Position numbers and translations under genes: made by a program
Notes under the pieces: model-generated
The model's input: only the letters and a program-made list of their open reading frames with translations
Told to the model about the DNA's origin: nothing
Database searches by the model: none
Source of the DNA: Crenothrix polyspora
GTDB lineage: Bacteria > Pseudomonadota > Gammaproteobacteria > Methylococcales > Methylomonadaceae
NCBI RefSeq assembly: GCF_900163755.1
Contig: NZ_FUKI01000165.1
Span: forward strand, 1 to 64,000
DNA: 64,000 nucleotides
Reading direction: 5' to 3'
Shown here: one piece after another, positions 56,002 through 63,322 of the stretch
How the letters are laid out: the number at the start of each line of letters is the position of its first letter
How positions within the stretch are numbered: position 1 is the stretch's first letter

Positions 56002-56487
56002 TTATTTACGGGTATGTTCAGCACGGTAGACCGGTAACCAGCTTTGCCCACCGTCCAATGATTCACTCATTTCATCGGTAAAGCTGTCGGCACTGGTTTT
56101 AGTGGATGACAAACGCAGGTGGACAGGCTTGCCATCGGCATCAAGCACAGCGGTATTGGTGCTGACATTGCTGACCACCATCGTATCGCTACCGGCTTCA
56201 AAATTGCCTTCAAGAATATCCATCAGGCCATCGTGGTCATCACAGGCCAACATCCGGTAAACCTGCCGGTATTTGTCATACGACCACATAATAAAAAACC
56301 GCACGGTGTTAGCGCCAATCTGCATCGGCACAACCTGTTCCTGTAAAAATGCACCGTCGAACAACGGTTCTATCTTGGTCCAGTTTGGCAACGGGCTATC
56401 TACCCATTCACCCTGCTCGCCCAAAGAGTAGGCTTTAATGTCCCACTCCCCTACCATAAAATGCAAACGTTCTATGCCTGTTGCCAT
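56002..56487 (-). CDS. DUF1579-like small beta-barrel protein, copy 2
   Basis: 161 residues from ATG 56487 (AAGAGAG just upstream). Blocks RLHFMVGEWDIKA, FFIMWSYDKYRQVYRM, ACDDHDGLMDILEGNF and STKTSADSFTDEMSESLDGG match copy 1 (13289-13789) in order. No signal peptide. Each copy neighbours pathway-type genes at opposite ends of the locus. The family fold suggests small-molecule binding; function unknown. Confidence 0.65.
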   Translation of the reverse strand: MATGIERLHFMVGEWDIKAYSLGEQGEWVDSPLPNWTKIEPLFDGAFLQEQVVPMQIGANTVRFFIMWSYDKYRQVYRMLACDDHDGLMDILEGNFEAGSDTMVVSNVSTNTAVLDADGKPVHLRLSSTKTSADSFTDEMSESLDGGQSWLPVYRAEHTRK

Positions 56488-56543
56488 ATTACTCTCTTGT
56501 AAAGTCAAATCCGCCAATGCTTTACTTTAAAGGTATGTGTTCA

Positions 56544-56621
56544 CCTCTCTCTTTGAAAAAGGGGGATTGGAGGGGGATTTATTTAAAAAATCTCCCCTAA
56601 CCCCTCTTTTTCAAAGAGGGG
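56544..56621. repeat. Palindromic TCTTTGAAAAAGGGGG element
   Basis: CTCTTTGAAAAAGGGGG...GGGGGATTT is followed by its diverged complement AAATCTCCCC...CCTCTTTTTCAAAGAG. This TTTGAAAAAGGGGGA palindrome is a widespread bacterial intergenic repeat type. Here it overlaps the 3' end of the Rieske-like gene and provides its last codons and stop. Confidence 0.7.
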
Positions 56622-57841
56622 AACTGAACGCTTACCCTTAAGGCATTGAGCACGGCATTAGAAAAGGTGTACCGCATGTTATCCCAAAACGGTGAGTAAA
56701 ACTGCTGTTGATACACGGGGGAGCGCCGTGCTTTTTGTATGGCTTCAATAATGCGGCCATCTTCCCATCCTGCCTGCTGAAACTCATGCTGATGTTCAAG
56801 GCGCACTTCAAGCATATCGGGGTCGGTTGCTGAGGTGGCTTCATAAAACTGCGCTCTCAACGTCCGTGTTTGCCCCGCACTGACAGGATGCACAATAATA
56901 AAATGAATAAAATACGGGAATACCGCCATGTGCAGGTTAGGGAACAGCGAACCAATAAAAGCGCGTTCTGGCAGTACCTCTGGGCTGACACCTAACGGGG
57001 TAAACGGCAGTTCATCCAGTTGGTAGGTATCAGAAAAATCTTGCTCACGGTAAGACAGTGCCATTAAAGCGCCGTCAATAAGCTCGACGTAAGTTTTTTC
57101 GCCTTTTTCATCCACCCGTGGGATCTGCGATGATTCTGCATAAATTTCATGGGTGAAGCCCTCATGCAGCACGTTGATGGCCCAGTTTTCGTAATGGGTT
57201 TTCCAGTTAGTAGCCAAGTCTTCGCTATCAAAAAGCGATGCCCCCTCTGCATCGCGGCCTATGTCTAAATTGTCGGTACGGTAGTCAGATAATAGCGTAT
57301 GCAAGGGCGCAATATGGTGGTCAAAATCATCCGCCACCCCACTTAAGTCAATAAAGATAATACCCAGCTCAATTCGACTGCGTACCTCGATAAGGTCAAC
57401 CGAACGGCCTTTAAATGCCGCCAAACCGCCCTGTTCACTGCCATCCCAATAGGGCGTTGCTACCAGCTTACCGCGTAAATCATAACGCCAGCCATGATAC
57501 GGAGTGACAATCTCGGTTTGCCCTTGGATCGATTCAATCACCGCTAGGCAACCATCGTAAGCGACTATATTATGAAAAACCCGTAATACACCGTCGTCGC
57601 CATGCACAACCAGTAACGGAATGCCAGCAAATTCCATAGGCGATAGGCAACCTGGTGTCGGTGTCTGCTGCATAAAGCCCAGTGCAATCCACTGCCGACA
57701 AAACAAGCGCTCCACCTCCAACTCAAAAAAAGCTTCGGAAGTAAAAGCCTGATTCGGCAGTGTCCGCGCTTTTTCTATCGGCGCACAGACGCTTGCCCAT
57801 TGCTCTTGGGTAATAAAAATATCGAGGCTATCTGGCATCAT
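56597..57841 (-). CDS. Rieske-oxygenase alpha-subunit homologue lacking Rieske ligands
   Basis: About 415 residues (ATG 57841, or GTG 57844; numbering from the GTG). It follows the aromatic-ring-hydroxylating oxygenase alpha fold, but the [2Fe-2S] ligands are lost. The first CxH is Val94-Ala-Tyr96 (FHNIVAYDGC), and in the second site the Cys is Thr114 with only His117 kept (TPYHGWRYDLRG). The mononuclear iron histidines remain (His227-x4-His232, NVLHEGFTH), while the bridging Asp/Glu that passes electrons is Asn224. So Rieske electron transfer appears impossible, but an iron site may persist. Nearest functional relatives act on quaternary amines or carboxylates (loosely). The C-terminus FPSLKKRG comes from a palindromic repeat. 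Confidence 0.8.
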   Translation of the reverse strand: MMPDSLDIFITQEQWASVCAPIEKARTLPNQAFTSEAFFELEVERLFCRQWIALGFMQQTPTPGCLSPMEFAGIPLLVVHGDDGVLRVFHNIVAYDGCLAVIESIQGQTEIVTPYHGWRYDLRGKLVATPYWDGSEQGGLAAFKGRSVDLIEVRSRIELGIIFIDLSGVADDFDHHIAPLHTLLSDYRTDNLDIGRDAEGASLFDSEDLATNWKTHYENWAINVLHEGFTHEIYAESSQIPRVDEKGEKTYVELIDGALMALSYREQDFSDTYQLDELPFTPLGVSPEVLPERAFIGSLFPNLHMAVFPYFIHFIIVHPVSAGQTRTLRAQFYEATSATDPDMLEVRLEHQHEFQQAGWEDGRIIEAIQKARRSPVYQQQFYSPFWDNMRYTFSNAVLNALRVSVQFPSLKKRG

Positions 57842-57877
57842 CACGCCTTAATGGTAGGCTTTGTGCCTTTTGCTGTC

Positions 57878-58354
57878 TTAGTTGCCATCTCGTATAAATT
57901 TTGCAGTGCCGATGTTATGTTCATCAAGCAGGGTGAAATTACGGCTTTTGGGATCAATATAAATAGTCCCACCACCGCCACTTGTGCCATCAGCGAGGGT
58001 AATAGCATACGTGCCAACGCAATTGGGTTTGATTTTTACCGTGCCGGTGTAGGTTTCAGTTTTTACCTTGCCATCAAAAGTATTATTGATGGTCATTTGC
58101 CCCGCCGTAATATGGCCTTTACCGTCATTAACTTCTCGGCCTACGCTCACCGCATGCACCCAACCGGCTCCGAATAATGAATATTTAAATTTTGAATAAT
58201 CGGTACGGGTGGTTTCGTCCCAGCTATAGCTTCCGGCAAGGGTCTTTAAGGTACATCCGGCATTGGGAAGTCCCGCAGACCAAGCAGTCCCCTGATGCAA
58301 ACCCAGTGCCAGAAAAAACATAGGCAGAACCTGCTTAAGTGTATTATTTTTCAT
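57878..58354 (-). CDS. Secreted 158-residue protein, copy 1
   Basis: N-terminal signal peptide (LPMFFLALGLHQGTAWSAG) followed by a compact mature domain with two cysteines (CTLKTLAGSYSWDETTR; NCVGTYAITL) and a glycine run (GTSGGGGTIYIDP). I do not recognise the family with confidence; the LAGSYS...G...GTY...G pattern resembles small secreted beta-barrel proteins. It is the same length as the gene upstream at 58513-58989 and identical at most mature positions: a recent tandem duplicate. The Rieske-like gene follows 36 bp downstream. Confidence 0.65.
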   Translation of the reverse strand: MKNNTLKQVLPMFFLALGLHQGTAWSAGLPNAGCTLKTLAGSYSWDETTRTDYSKFKYSLFGAGWVHAVSVGREVNDGKGHITAGQMTINNTFDGKVKTETYTGTVKIKPNCVGTYAITLADGTSGGGGTIYIDPKSRNFTLLDEHNIGTAKFIRDGN

Positions 58355-58512
58355 CTAAATGCATCCTCTTAAGTATTTATTAAAGAAAACTGTGTTTTAC
58401 GATTAATCATGATTATTCTAATTATTACAGGATTTTTTTAGGCTTGAAAAGCACAGCCATTACATCATTGCCTTTAACCCAATGACTTCATCACTGGACT
58501 TAATGTTTTATA

Positions 58513-58989
58513 TCAGTTTCCATCTCTTACAAACTTTGCGACACCAATGTTATGCTCATCAAGCAAGGTAAAATTACGGCTGATTGGGTCAATATAAATT
58601 GTGCCGCCACCACCACTGGTGCCGTCGAAAAGCGTAATATCGTAAGTACCCACGCAATTTGCATTAACGCTGACTTTACCTGTGTACTTTTCAGTTCTCA
58701 CTTTGCCATCAAAGCTATTGTTAATGGTCATTTGTCCGCTCGTTATATTGCCTTTACCGTCATTTTCTTCCCTACCTACACTAACAGCGTACACCCAGCC
58801 TGCTCCGAACAGTGAGTAGCCTAGTTTTGAGTAATCGGTGCGAGTGGTTTCGTCCCAACTGTAGTTTCCAGCAAGCGTTTTTAGGGAGCAGTGCGCTTTG
58901 GAAGTGTCATAAGACCACGCGGCTTCATGATATAAACTTATTGCTAGCACAGACAAGGATAAAGCCCGCTTAAGTGTGTCGTGTTTCAT
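58513..58989 (-). CDS. Secreted 158-residue protein, copy 2
   Basis: Tandem duplicate of 57878-58354. Signal peptides differ more than the mature parts, where YSWDETTRTDYSK, YSLFGAGWV, AVSVGRE and SRNFTLLDEHNIG are shared. Two cysteines could form a disulfide in the periplasm. It is the first gene after cluster box g, so it belongs to the shared regulon. Function unknown. Confidence 0.65.
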   Translation of the reverse strand: MKHDTLKRALSLSVLAISLYHEAAWSYDTSKAHCSLKTLAGNYSWDETTRTDYSKLGYSLFGAGWVYAVSVGREENDGKGNITSGQMTINNSFDGKVRTEKYTGKVSVNANCVGTYDITLFDGTSGGGGTIYIDPISRNFTLLDEHNIGVAKFVRDGN

Positions 58990-59095
58990 ATCAGAATATC
59001 CTTTATAAACTCAAATTTAATTAAATGGCTAGCTTTATGCCACTACAAGCTTAAGCAAGATATAGGTAACTGTTAAAAAATTCAACACTCCTATT

Positions 59096-59111
59096 GTTAA
59101 GAAAAGTTAAG
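59096..59111 (-). promoter_or_regulatory. Cluster box g
   Basis: GTTAAG-AAAA-GTTAAG (CTTAAC-TTTT-CTTAAC on the - strand), facing the secreted pair. Downstream bases on that strand, AGGAGTGTTGAATTTTTTAAC, closely follow the GGGTGTTGAGTTATTTAGC found after boxes d and e. Confidence 0.65.
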
Positions 59112-59450
59112 TTTTACTGCGATTGCGTTCGGTGGTCATTACATCGCACATTATTCGATGTCAATGAGCATACAAAACTATTATGGTTCAGCCTTGACAT
59201 GAATTTTTGCAGGGCATTAGATGGTGTGTTTGGCGAGGTATTGCATAGCTACTCTTGTTGATTCTGAGTATGGTTTTAAAAATAACACTTTGGCTCAATT
59301 GGCGCAGGCTAATTTGTTGGCAATCTGAATAAGCCGTGTTCTACTGATTTTGTAGTCGAATGATCTTGGTGATTGACGATTATTTGATTTGGATCAATTA
59401 CTGTTTAATAAAGCGTATGATAATGACCATGCGCTGTAAAGTTATGATTA

Positions 59451-59568
59451 CTCACTAAGGCGGAACATTAATTACTTGCACTCAACTTGTCGGCATGTGT
59501 GAAGTCGAGCCGCACAATATTCGACAAGTTAAGCACAGTGGTCTAGTTTTTTGTTCCGTCTTAGTGAG
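59451..59568. repeat. R3-related palindrome, diverged copy
   Basis: Ends CTCACTAAGGCGGAAC and GTTCCGTCTTAGTGAG are inverted, followed by TAGCCAAAAT as beside R3 copy 1. The core (CAACTTGTCGG, ATTCGACAAGTT) is worn down. Confidence 0.6.
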
Positions 59569-59680
59569 TAGCCAAAATTAACCAGCGCTACAAATAAATA
59601 TGACGTGCTGAAACAAAATAAAAGTTAAAGCAACGGTACAACTTTTTCGTGTCCTACGTCTAGTGGGTACGTCGCGGGGT

Positions 59681-59704
59681 TTACCGATACGGCTGCCTTT
59701 TTGT
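59681..59704 (+). promoter_or_regulatory. TTACCGATAC leader motif
   Basis: TTACCGATAC then GGCTGCCTTTTTG, 56 bp before ATG 59737. It matches the leader of the LRR gene (decamer 58 bp before ATG). GCGGGG just upstream plus TTTACCGAT recalls the 3' end of c-di-GMP-I riboswitches, but the rest of that fold is not evident. Confidence 0.3.
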
Positions 59705-59736
59705 TCAGCCGCACGACTTATAAAAAGGATAACCTA

Positions 59737-60846
59737 ATGAATACCTTGCTGTTATATTTTTTCAGATTATTGATTATTGCTTCGATTGCCGTTTTTTTTG
59801 TCGGCTTGTTTAAGAAAGAATGGTTGCACTTTCGAGGAAAATCACTCGATGCCATGACGGCGGTAATCGTTTCCATTGCTTTGTTTATGATAGGCTTTAC
59901 TGGAGCCAGCACCACCTTTTATACACCAGATGAACAGGTGATCGCTGCATCCAAAACAGGGGTATCACTCAGTGAAGCGGTTTATAGCAATGATGTTGCT
60001 GTAGCGGGCTGTCGATTGGGTGAAAAAACGGGTAAAATCGGTGCCAGTGATGATGAAAAAACCGATGACGGCGTGCATTATTCTGTCCGGACACCGAGCA
60101 ATTACAAAGATACCATCGCGCATCCGTTACTGATGGTCTATGCCCCTGGTGGAAAAGATCGTAACCAGGCAGAAACCTTTATGTATTTAACCAAAGAAGC
60201 GACGGCAGCGGGTTTTATTATCGCTTATGCTGACCACCGCTCTATGTCGCCAGAGACGATAGTACAGTTAGCTGAAATACCAAAGTTTGTGGAACAAAAA
60301 TGGTGCGTCGATCATAAAAAAATCTTTATGACTGGCCATGCCGATGGCGGTACGATTGCTATGGGTATTGCCTATTTTAACGGTACCAAACACATTCCAA
60401 CCGCCATTGCACCCAGCGCTGTTGGTACTGGCAGCCAAGATTTTGAAGACCGCAACTGCGTTAAACCGACTCCGGTTATGTTAATGCACAGTAACAAAGA
60501 CAAGCTATTTCCTAACTTTGGTAAACAGGCAATTGAATGGTGGGCAAAATGTAATAAATGCGATACCAAAACCTACAGTACTAAAGACAGGAAAGTACCG
60601 GCATCAGGTAGCCAGGATTGGGAGAGCTATTACAAAGAAGAACTCAAACAAAAAGCCCTGGATCATAAAACCGGTAATCCCCTGCCCTTTACTACACCGG
60701 TCAGCGGCGTTGAAGGTTGTGTTGCTTACAGCGGCTGCAAAAACAATGTACAGACCTGGTATTGTGAAGGCACAGGGCTGCATCCTGAATGGCCGGGTAA
60801 AAACAAAGATATTATTGATTTTTTCAAGGCAGTACAGACAAATTAA
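59737..60846 (+). CDS. Membrane-anchored alpha/beta-hydrolase homologue lacking the nucleophile
   Basis: About 369 residues from ATG 59737, with AAGGA 7 bases upstream. Two N-terminal hydrophobic segments precede an alpha/beta-hydrolase domain like those of secreted PHB depolymerase or LpqC-type esterases (MVYAPGGKDRN, PTPVMLMHSNKDKLFPN). The nucleophile elbow, expected as GHSDGG, reads GHADGG, so the catalytic serine is Ala202. The other motif positions are well kept and the C-terminal half has several cysteines. It is probably not an esterase of the usual kind; binding or structural function, or an alternative nucleophile, must be considered. Ends at a bidirectional terminator. Confidence 0.7.
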   Translation: MNTLLLYFFRLLIIASIAVFFVGLFKKEWLHFRGKSLDAMTAVIVSIALFMIGFTGASTTFYTPDEQVIAASKTGVSLSEAVYSNDVAVAGCRLGEKTGKIGASDDEKTDDGVHYSVRTPSNYKDTIAHPLLMVYAPGGKDRNQAETFMYLTKEATAAGFIIAYADHRSMSPETIVQLAEIPKFVEQKWCVDHKKIFMTGHADGGTIAMGIAYFNGTKHIPTAIAPSAVGTGSQDFEDRNCVKPTPVMLMHSNKDKLFPNFGKQAIEWWAKCNKCDTKTYSTKDRKVPASGSQDWESYYKEELKQKALDHKTGNPLPFTTPVSGVEGCVAYSGCKNNVQTWYCEGTGLHPEWPGKNKDIIDFFKAVQTN

Positions 60847-60856
60847 TGACAGAAAA

Positions 60857-60890
60857 AAGGTTAACTGTTAAGAACAAGACAGTTAACCTT
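60857..60890. terminator. Bidirectional terminator between the hydrolase gene and fnr
   Basis: AAGGTTAACTGT (60857-60868) and ACAGTTAACCTT (60879-60890) form a perfect 12-bp stem, with A/T tracts on both sides (AAAAAAGG and CCTTTA). Confidence 0.75.
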
Positions 60891-60904
60891 TACGTGAGCA
60901 TGTA

Positions 60905-61642
60905 TTAATTGGCCAGTGCAAAATGCTGCGGCAAGCATGGCTCAACAATTTCTTTGAGTGAGTGCAAATTATTGATGTGAATGCTACGTTGCTTAACGGT
61001 GATAATACCGTTTTTACTGAGATCGGTCAGTTGTCGGCTGACGGTTTCTATGGTTAAGCCTAAAAAATTGGCGATATCGTCACGGCGCATGGACAGGTTG
61101 AATTCTGTGCTGGAAAAACCTAACATTTTATAACGCGTGGACAGCATCAGTAGAAAAGTGGCCATTTTTTCCCGTGCCGAACGCTTACTAAGCAGCACGA
61201 TATGGTCATGTTCAGACAGTATCTCTCGGCCAATAATGTGCATAAGCTGAGATTGCAGACTGGGTATTTTACTGCACAGATCTTGGAGTCTTGGCAGGGG
61301 TAATTCGCACAGTGTAGCGCTTTCCAAGGCTATGACAGAGCAATGATAGCGGCCATTTTCCAGAGCATCCAAGCCCATCAGCTCGCCGGGCAGATAAAAA
61401 CCGATAGTTTGTTCAACCCCGTTGGTATCTGATACAAAGCTGCGAAACGAACCGGTTTTAACCATAAATACACTGTGCGCCAGATCTTGTTGCCGGTACA
61501 GATATTCATCCGGTTTGGCAGGGAGTTTACGTCTAACAATGCTTTCTAGCTTAGAGACTTCATCGCCGCTTAAGCCATGAGGCAGGCAAAGATCAGCAAT
61601 TCTGCAATGCAGACAGTCTGTTTTGTGGAAAATGGATTCCAT
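60905..61642 (-). CDS. fnr: FNR-type oxygen-sensing transcriptional regulator
   Basis: 245 residues from ATG 61642 (MESIFHKTDC; GGA 8 bases upstream). The frame could extend 20 codons further, but the shorter start aligns with FNR. The oxygen-sensing [4Fe-4S] cysteines are all present: Cys10, Cys13, Cys19 (CLHCRIADLC) and Cys112 (TLCELP). A cyclic-nucleotide-like barrel and a helix-turn-helix follow, with the recognition helix ETVSRQL (Glu and Ser-Arg that read TTGAT). It regulates anaerobic and microaerobic genes. Stands alone in convergent orientation to the hydrolase gene. Confidence 0.9.
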   Translation of the reverse strand: MESIFHKTDCLHCRIADLCLPHGLSGDEVSKLESIVRRKLPAKPDEYLYRQQDLAHSVFMVKTGSFRSFVSDTNGVEQTIGFYLPGELMGLDALENGRYHCSVIALESATLCELPLPRLQDLCSKIPSLQSQLMHIIGREILSEHDHIVLLSKRSAREKMATFLLMLSTRYKMLGFSSTEFNLSMRRDDIANFLGLTIETVSRQLTDLSKNGIITVKQRSIHINNLHSLKEIVEPCLPQHFALAN

Positions 61643-61928
61643 TTTATTATTCCAGTGTCGGTTGGTAAATGTGTGACGCGTTTGACTATCATAAATTATC
61701 ACAAAGTTGTTTAGGCTTTTTACGCTACAGAGCAGTAGCCACTGCGCTGGACAACAAAACTAAAACTGTTAAATGTACCATGCAGATAGGAATTTAACGC
61801 TAACTTCTTTGCCTTTATCTTAATTTAATATCGGGCAGAATGGTCAAAGTGTTGATTTTAAGCAAGCGAGTGGACATTGATATTAATCTGTAGGTGTAAT
61901 CATTTTTTGTTAGGTGAGGCAAACCCCC

Positions 61929-62348
61929 ATGCAGGCAGATTCTGGAGTACCTGAATATCATGCCGACGGCAATCCTAGTTATCGTCAGCAATGGATAGCC
62001 GAAGCCGCGTATTATAAAGCCGAAGCACGGGGCTTTAAGCTTGGCTATGAAACCGTAGATTGGCTAGCGGCAGAGCAAGATTATATTGCCATGTTGATAG
62101 AATCGTTTTTGGCGGTATCCAAAGATGAGGGAGAGATGTCTATTGCTGGATTACGACAGCTGGCGAAAGCGGTAGGCGTGTCTGAACCGGAAAATATTTT
62201 TTCTGAAACAGAATTAATTTGCTTAATTCAAACAGCTAGCCAGAAACGCCCGTGTTTCAGGACGCAAATAGGTGGCGTTTGCCAAGATAAAACAAGCTGC
62301 CACTGGAGTATCGAATGTCAGAAATTAATTGCGGAATGGTGTCGGTAA
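61929..62348 (+). CDS. DUF2934-domain protein
   Basis: 139 residues from ATG 61929, preceded by TTAGGTGAGG; GTG 61914 overlaps that site and is less likely. The N-terminal third holds a DUF2934-like segment (QWIAEAAYYKAEARGFKLGYETVDWLAAEQDY). The C-terminal third has four cysteines (CLIQTASQKRPCF, VCQDKTSC, ECQ) that could bind metal. No signal peptide. Function unknown. A palindromic repeat begins about 76 bp downstream. Confidence 0.6.
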   Translation: MQADSGVPEYHADGNPSYRQQWIAEAAYYKAEARGFKLGYETVDWLAAEQDYIAMLIESFLAVSKDEGEMSIAGLRQLAKAVGVSEPENIFSETELICLIQTASQKRPCFRTQIGGVCQDKTSCHWSIECQKLIAEWCR

Positions 62349-62424
62349 CGACCGTTCGCTTAATTTTACCCCCACTTCGTAAAATTAAGCGAACGGTGAG
62401 CCTTGGTTGCAGCAACAAAAATTG

Positions 62425-62565
62425 GCTATCTACTTAAGACGGGACAATAAACTACAACACTACCGTTCGGCCTGAGCTTGTCGAAGGCTGTTGTTCATGG
62501 TTCGACAAGCTCACCACGAACGGCTTAACCTGAAACTGTCCCACCTTAGATATAAAGTGGGTAGC
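62425..62565. repeat. Palindromic element R3, copy 2
   Basis: GGCTATCTACTTAAGACGGGACAATAAACTACAAC...ACTGTCCCACC...AAAGTGGGTAGC with the CGTTCGGCCTGAGCTTGTCG core matches 9390-9522 almost throughout. It abuts the photolyase remnant, as if its arrival, or a deletion anchored on it, removed the rest of that gene. Confidence 0.7.
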
Positions 62566-62566
62566 T

Positions 62567-62753
62567 CAAAAATTTGATCCCCATCGCGTCTACATTAAAC
62601 GTTGGTTACCTGAATTGGAGGCCCATCCCCAACAAAATCATCCATCAATGGTTTAAAGTTGAACCCAGCGTAAACCACCCCCCCATGCTCGACCACAGCG
62701 TACAAAGCCAGCGTTGCAAGGTGCTGTTCCAGTCTATCCGTTCTTTATCTTGA
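62567..62753 (+). pseudogene. Remnant of a DNA photolyase C-terminus
   Basis: The frame from 62567 reads QKFDPHRVYIKRWLPELE, a hallmark of the C-terminal region of cyclobutane-dimer photolyases (DPxxxYxRRWLPEL). After a one-base phase change near 62621 it continues as IPNKIIHQWFKVEPSVNHPPM and LDHSVQSQRCKVLF, stopping at 62753, which corresponds to the family's P(P/I)(V/M)DH...R end. Everything upstream is missing and the repeat R3 lies at the break. The intact blc gene starts 9 bp after the remnant's stop, as in an old phr-blc operon. Confidence 0.7.
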
Positions 62754-62762
62754 GGTTTTACC

Positions 62763-63266
62763 ATGCGTTATTTAATCAGTCTCTTGCTAGCCCTGCTTAC
62801 CGGTTGCACCGGCATTCCCGATGGCATTAAGCCTGTCACTGGCTTTGAATTGGGACGCTATCTGGGCACTTGGCACGAAGTTGCCCGCTTAGATCATCGC
62901 TTTGAACGCGGCTTGTCTGACATTAGCGCCGAATACAGCTTATTGGGTGATGGCGGGGTAAAAGTGGTCAACAGCGGTTACAACACCCAGAAAGCAGCGA
63001 GGGAATCAGCGACCGGTAAAGCCTATTTTGTCGATGGCAGTGATGTAGGCCGTCTGAAGGTGTCATTTTTTGGCCCGTTTTACGGTGGCTACAATATTAT
63101 CGCCCTGGATAAAACTGGCTACCAATGGGTGATGATTTGTGGCCCTGACCGTGATTACCTGTGGATTTTGTCACGTAACCCAGACCTTGATAAAACCACA
63201 CTCCAACAACTGGTTAGCCAAGCCAAAGCATTGGGCTTTGCTACCGAAAAACTTATTTTTAACTAG
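62763..63266 (+). CDS. blc: Outer-membrane lipoprotein, lipocalin family Blc
   Basis: 167 residues. Lipoprotein signal with lipobox LLTGC (cysteine 15). Lipocalin signature FELGRYLGTWHEVARLDHRFERG, then SAEYSLL, GRLKVSFFGPFYGGYNIIALD and DRDYLWILSRNP match bacterial lipocalin Blc. It is a periplasm-facing outer-membrane lipoprotein thought to bind lysophospholipids and other lipids. It directly follows a photolyase remnant and precedes a blue-light sensor gene, so this is an old light/UV-response neighbourhood. Confidence 0.9.
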   Translation: MRYLISLLLALLTGCTGIPDGIKPVTGFELGRYLGTWHEVARLDHRFERGLSDISAEYSLLGDGGVKVVNSGYNTQKAARESATGKAYFVDGSDVGRLKVSFFGPFYGGYNIIALDKTGYQWVMICGPDRDYLWILSRNPDLDKTTLQQLVSQAKALGFATEKLIFN

Positions 63267-63322
63267 CATGTGTTTAATAATGGGCAACGTCATGGAAAAG
63301 CCCATAGCAGGAGGAAAACACA

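Larger units (their letters stand above)
58990..59736. other. Long intergenic region with box g, a repeat and a leader motif
   Basis: About 750 bp without a supported gene. In order: leader of the secreted pair, box g (59096-59111), an unassigned stretch with a short 36-codon frame near 59220-59328 that I do not call, the R3-like palindrome (59451-59568), and the leader of the hydrolase gene. Confidence 0.6.

Noticed and set aside
59220..59328. Short frame reading MVCLARYCIATLVDSEYG...LAQANLLAI, faintly like a flagellin C-terminus
   Set aside because: Similarity is a few residues in a low-complexity helix; no start signal and no neighbouring flagellin.
59640..59700. c-di-GMP-I riboswitch
   Set aside because: Only the 3' GCGGGGTTTACCGAT portion resembles the aptamer; the GCAAAC, GCAAAGCC and tetraloop-receptor parts are not found.
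60861..60890. GTTAAGAACA at 60867 as a cluster box
   Set aside because: It lies within a perfect inverted repeat that is a terminator between convergent genes, with no second tandem half-site.
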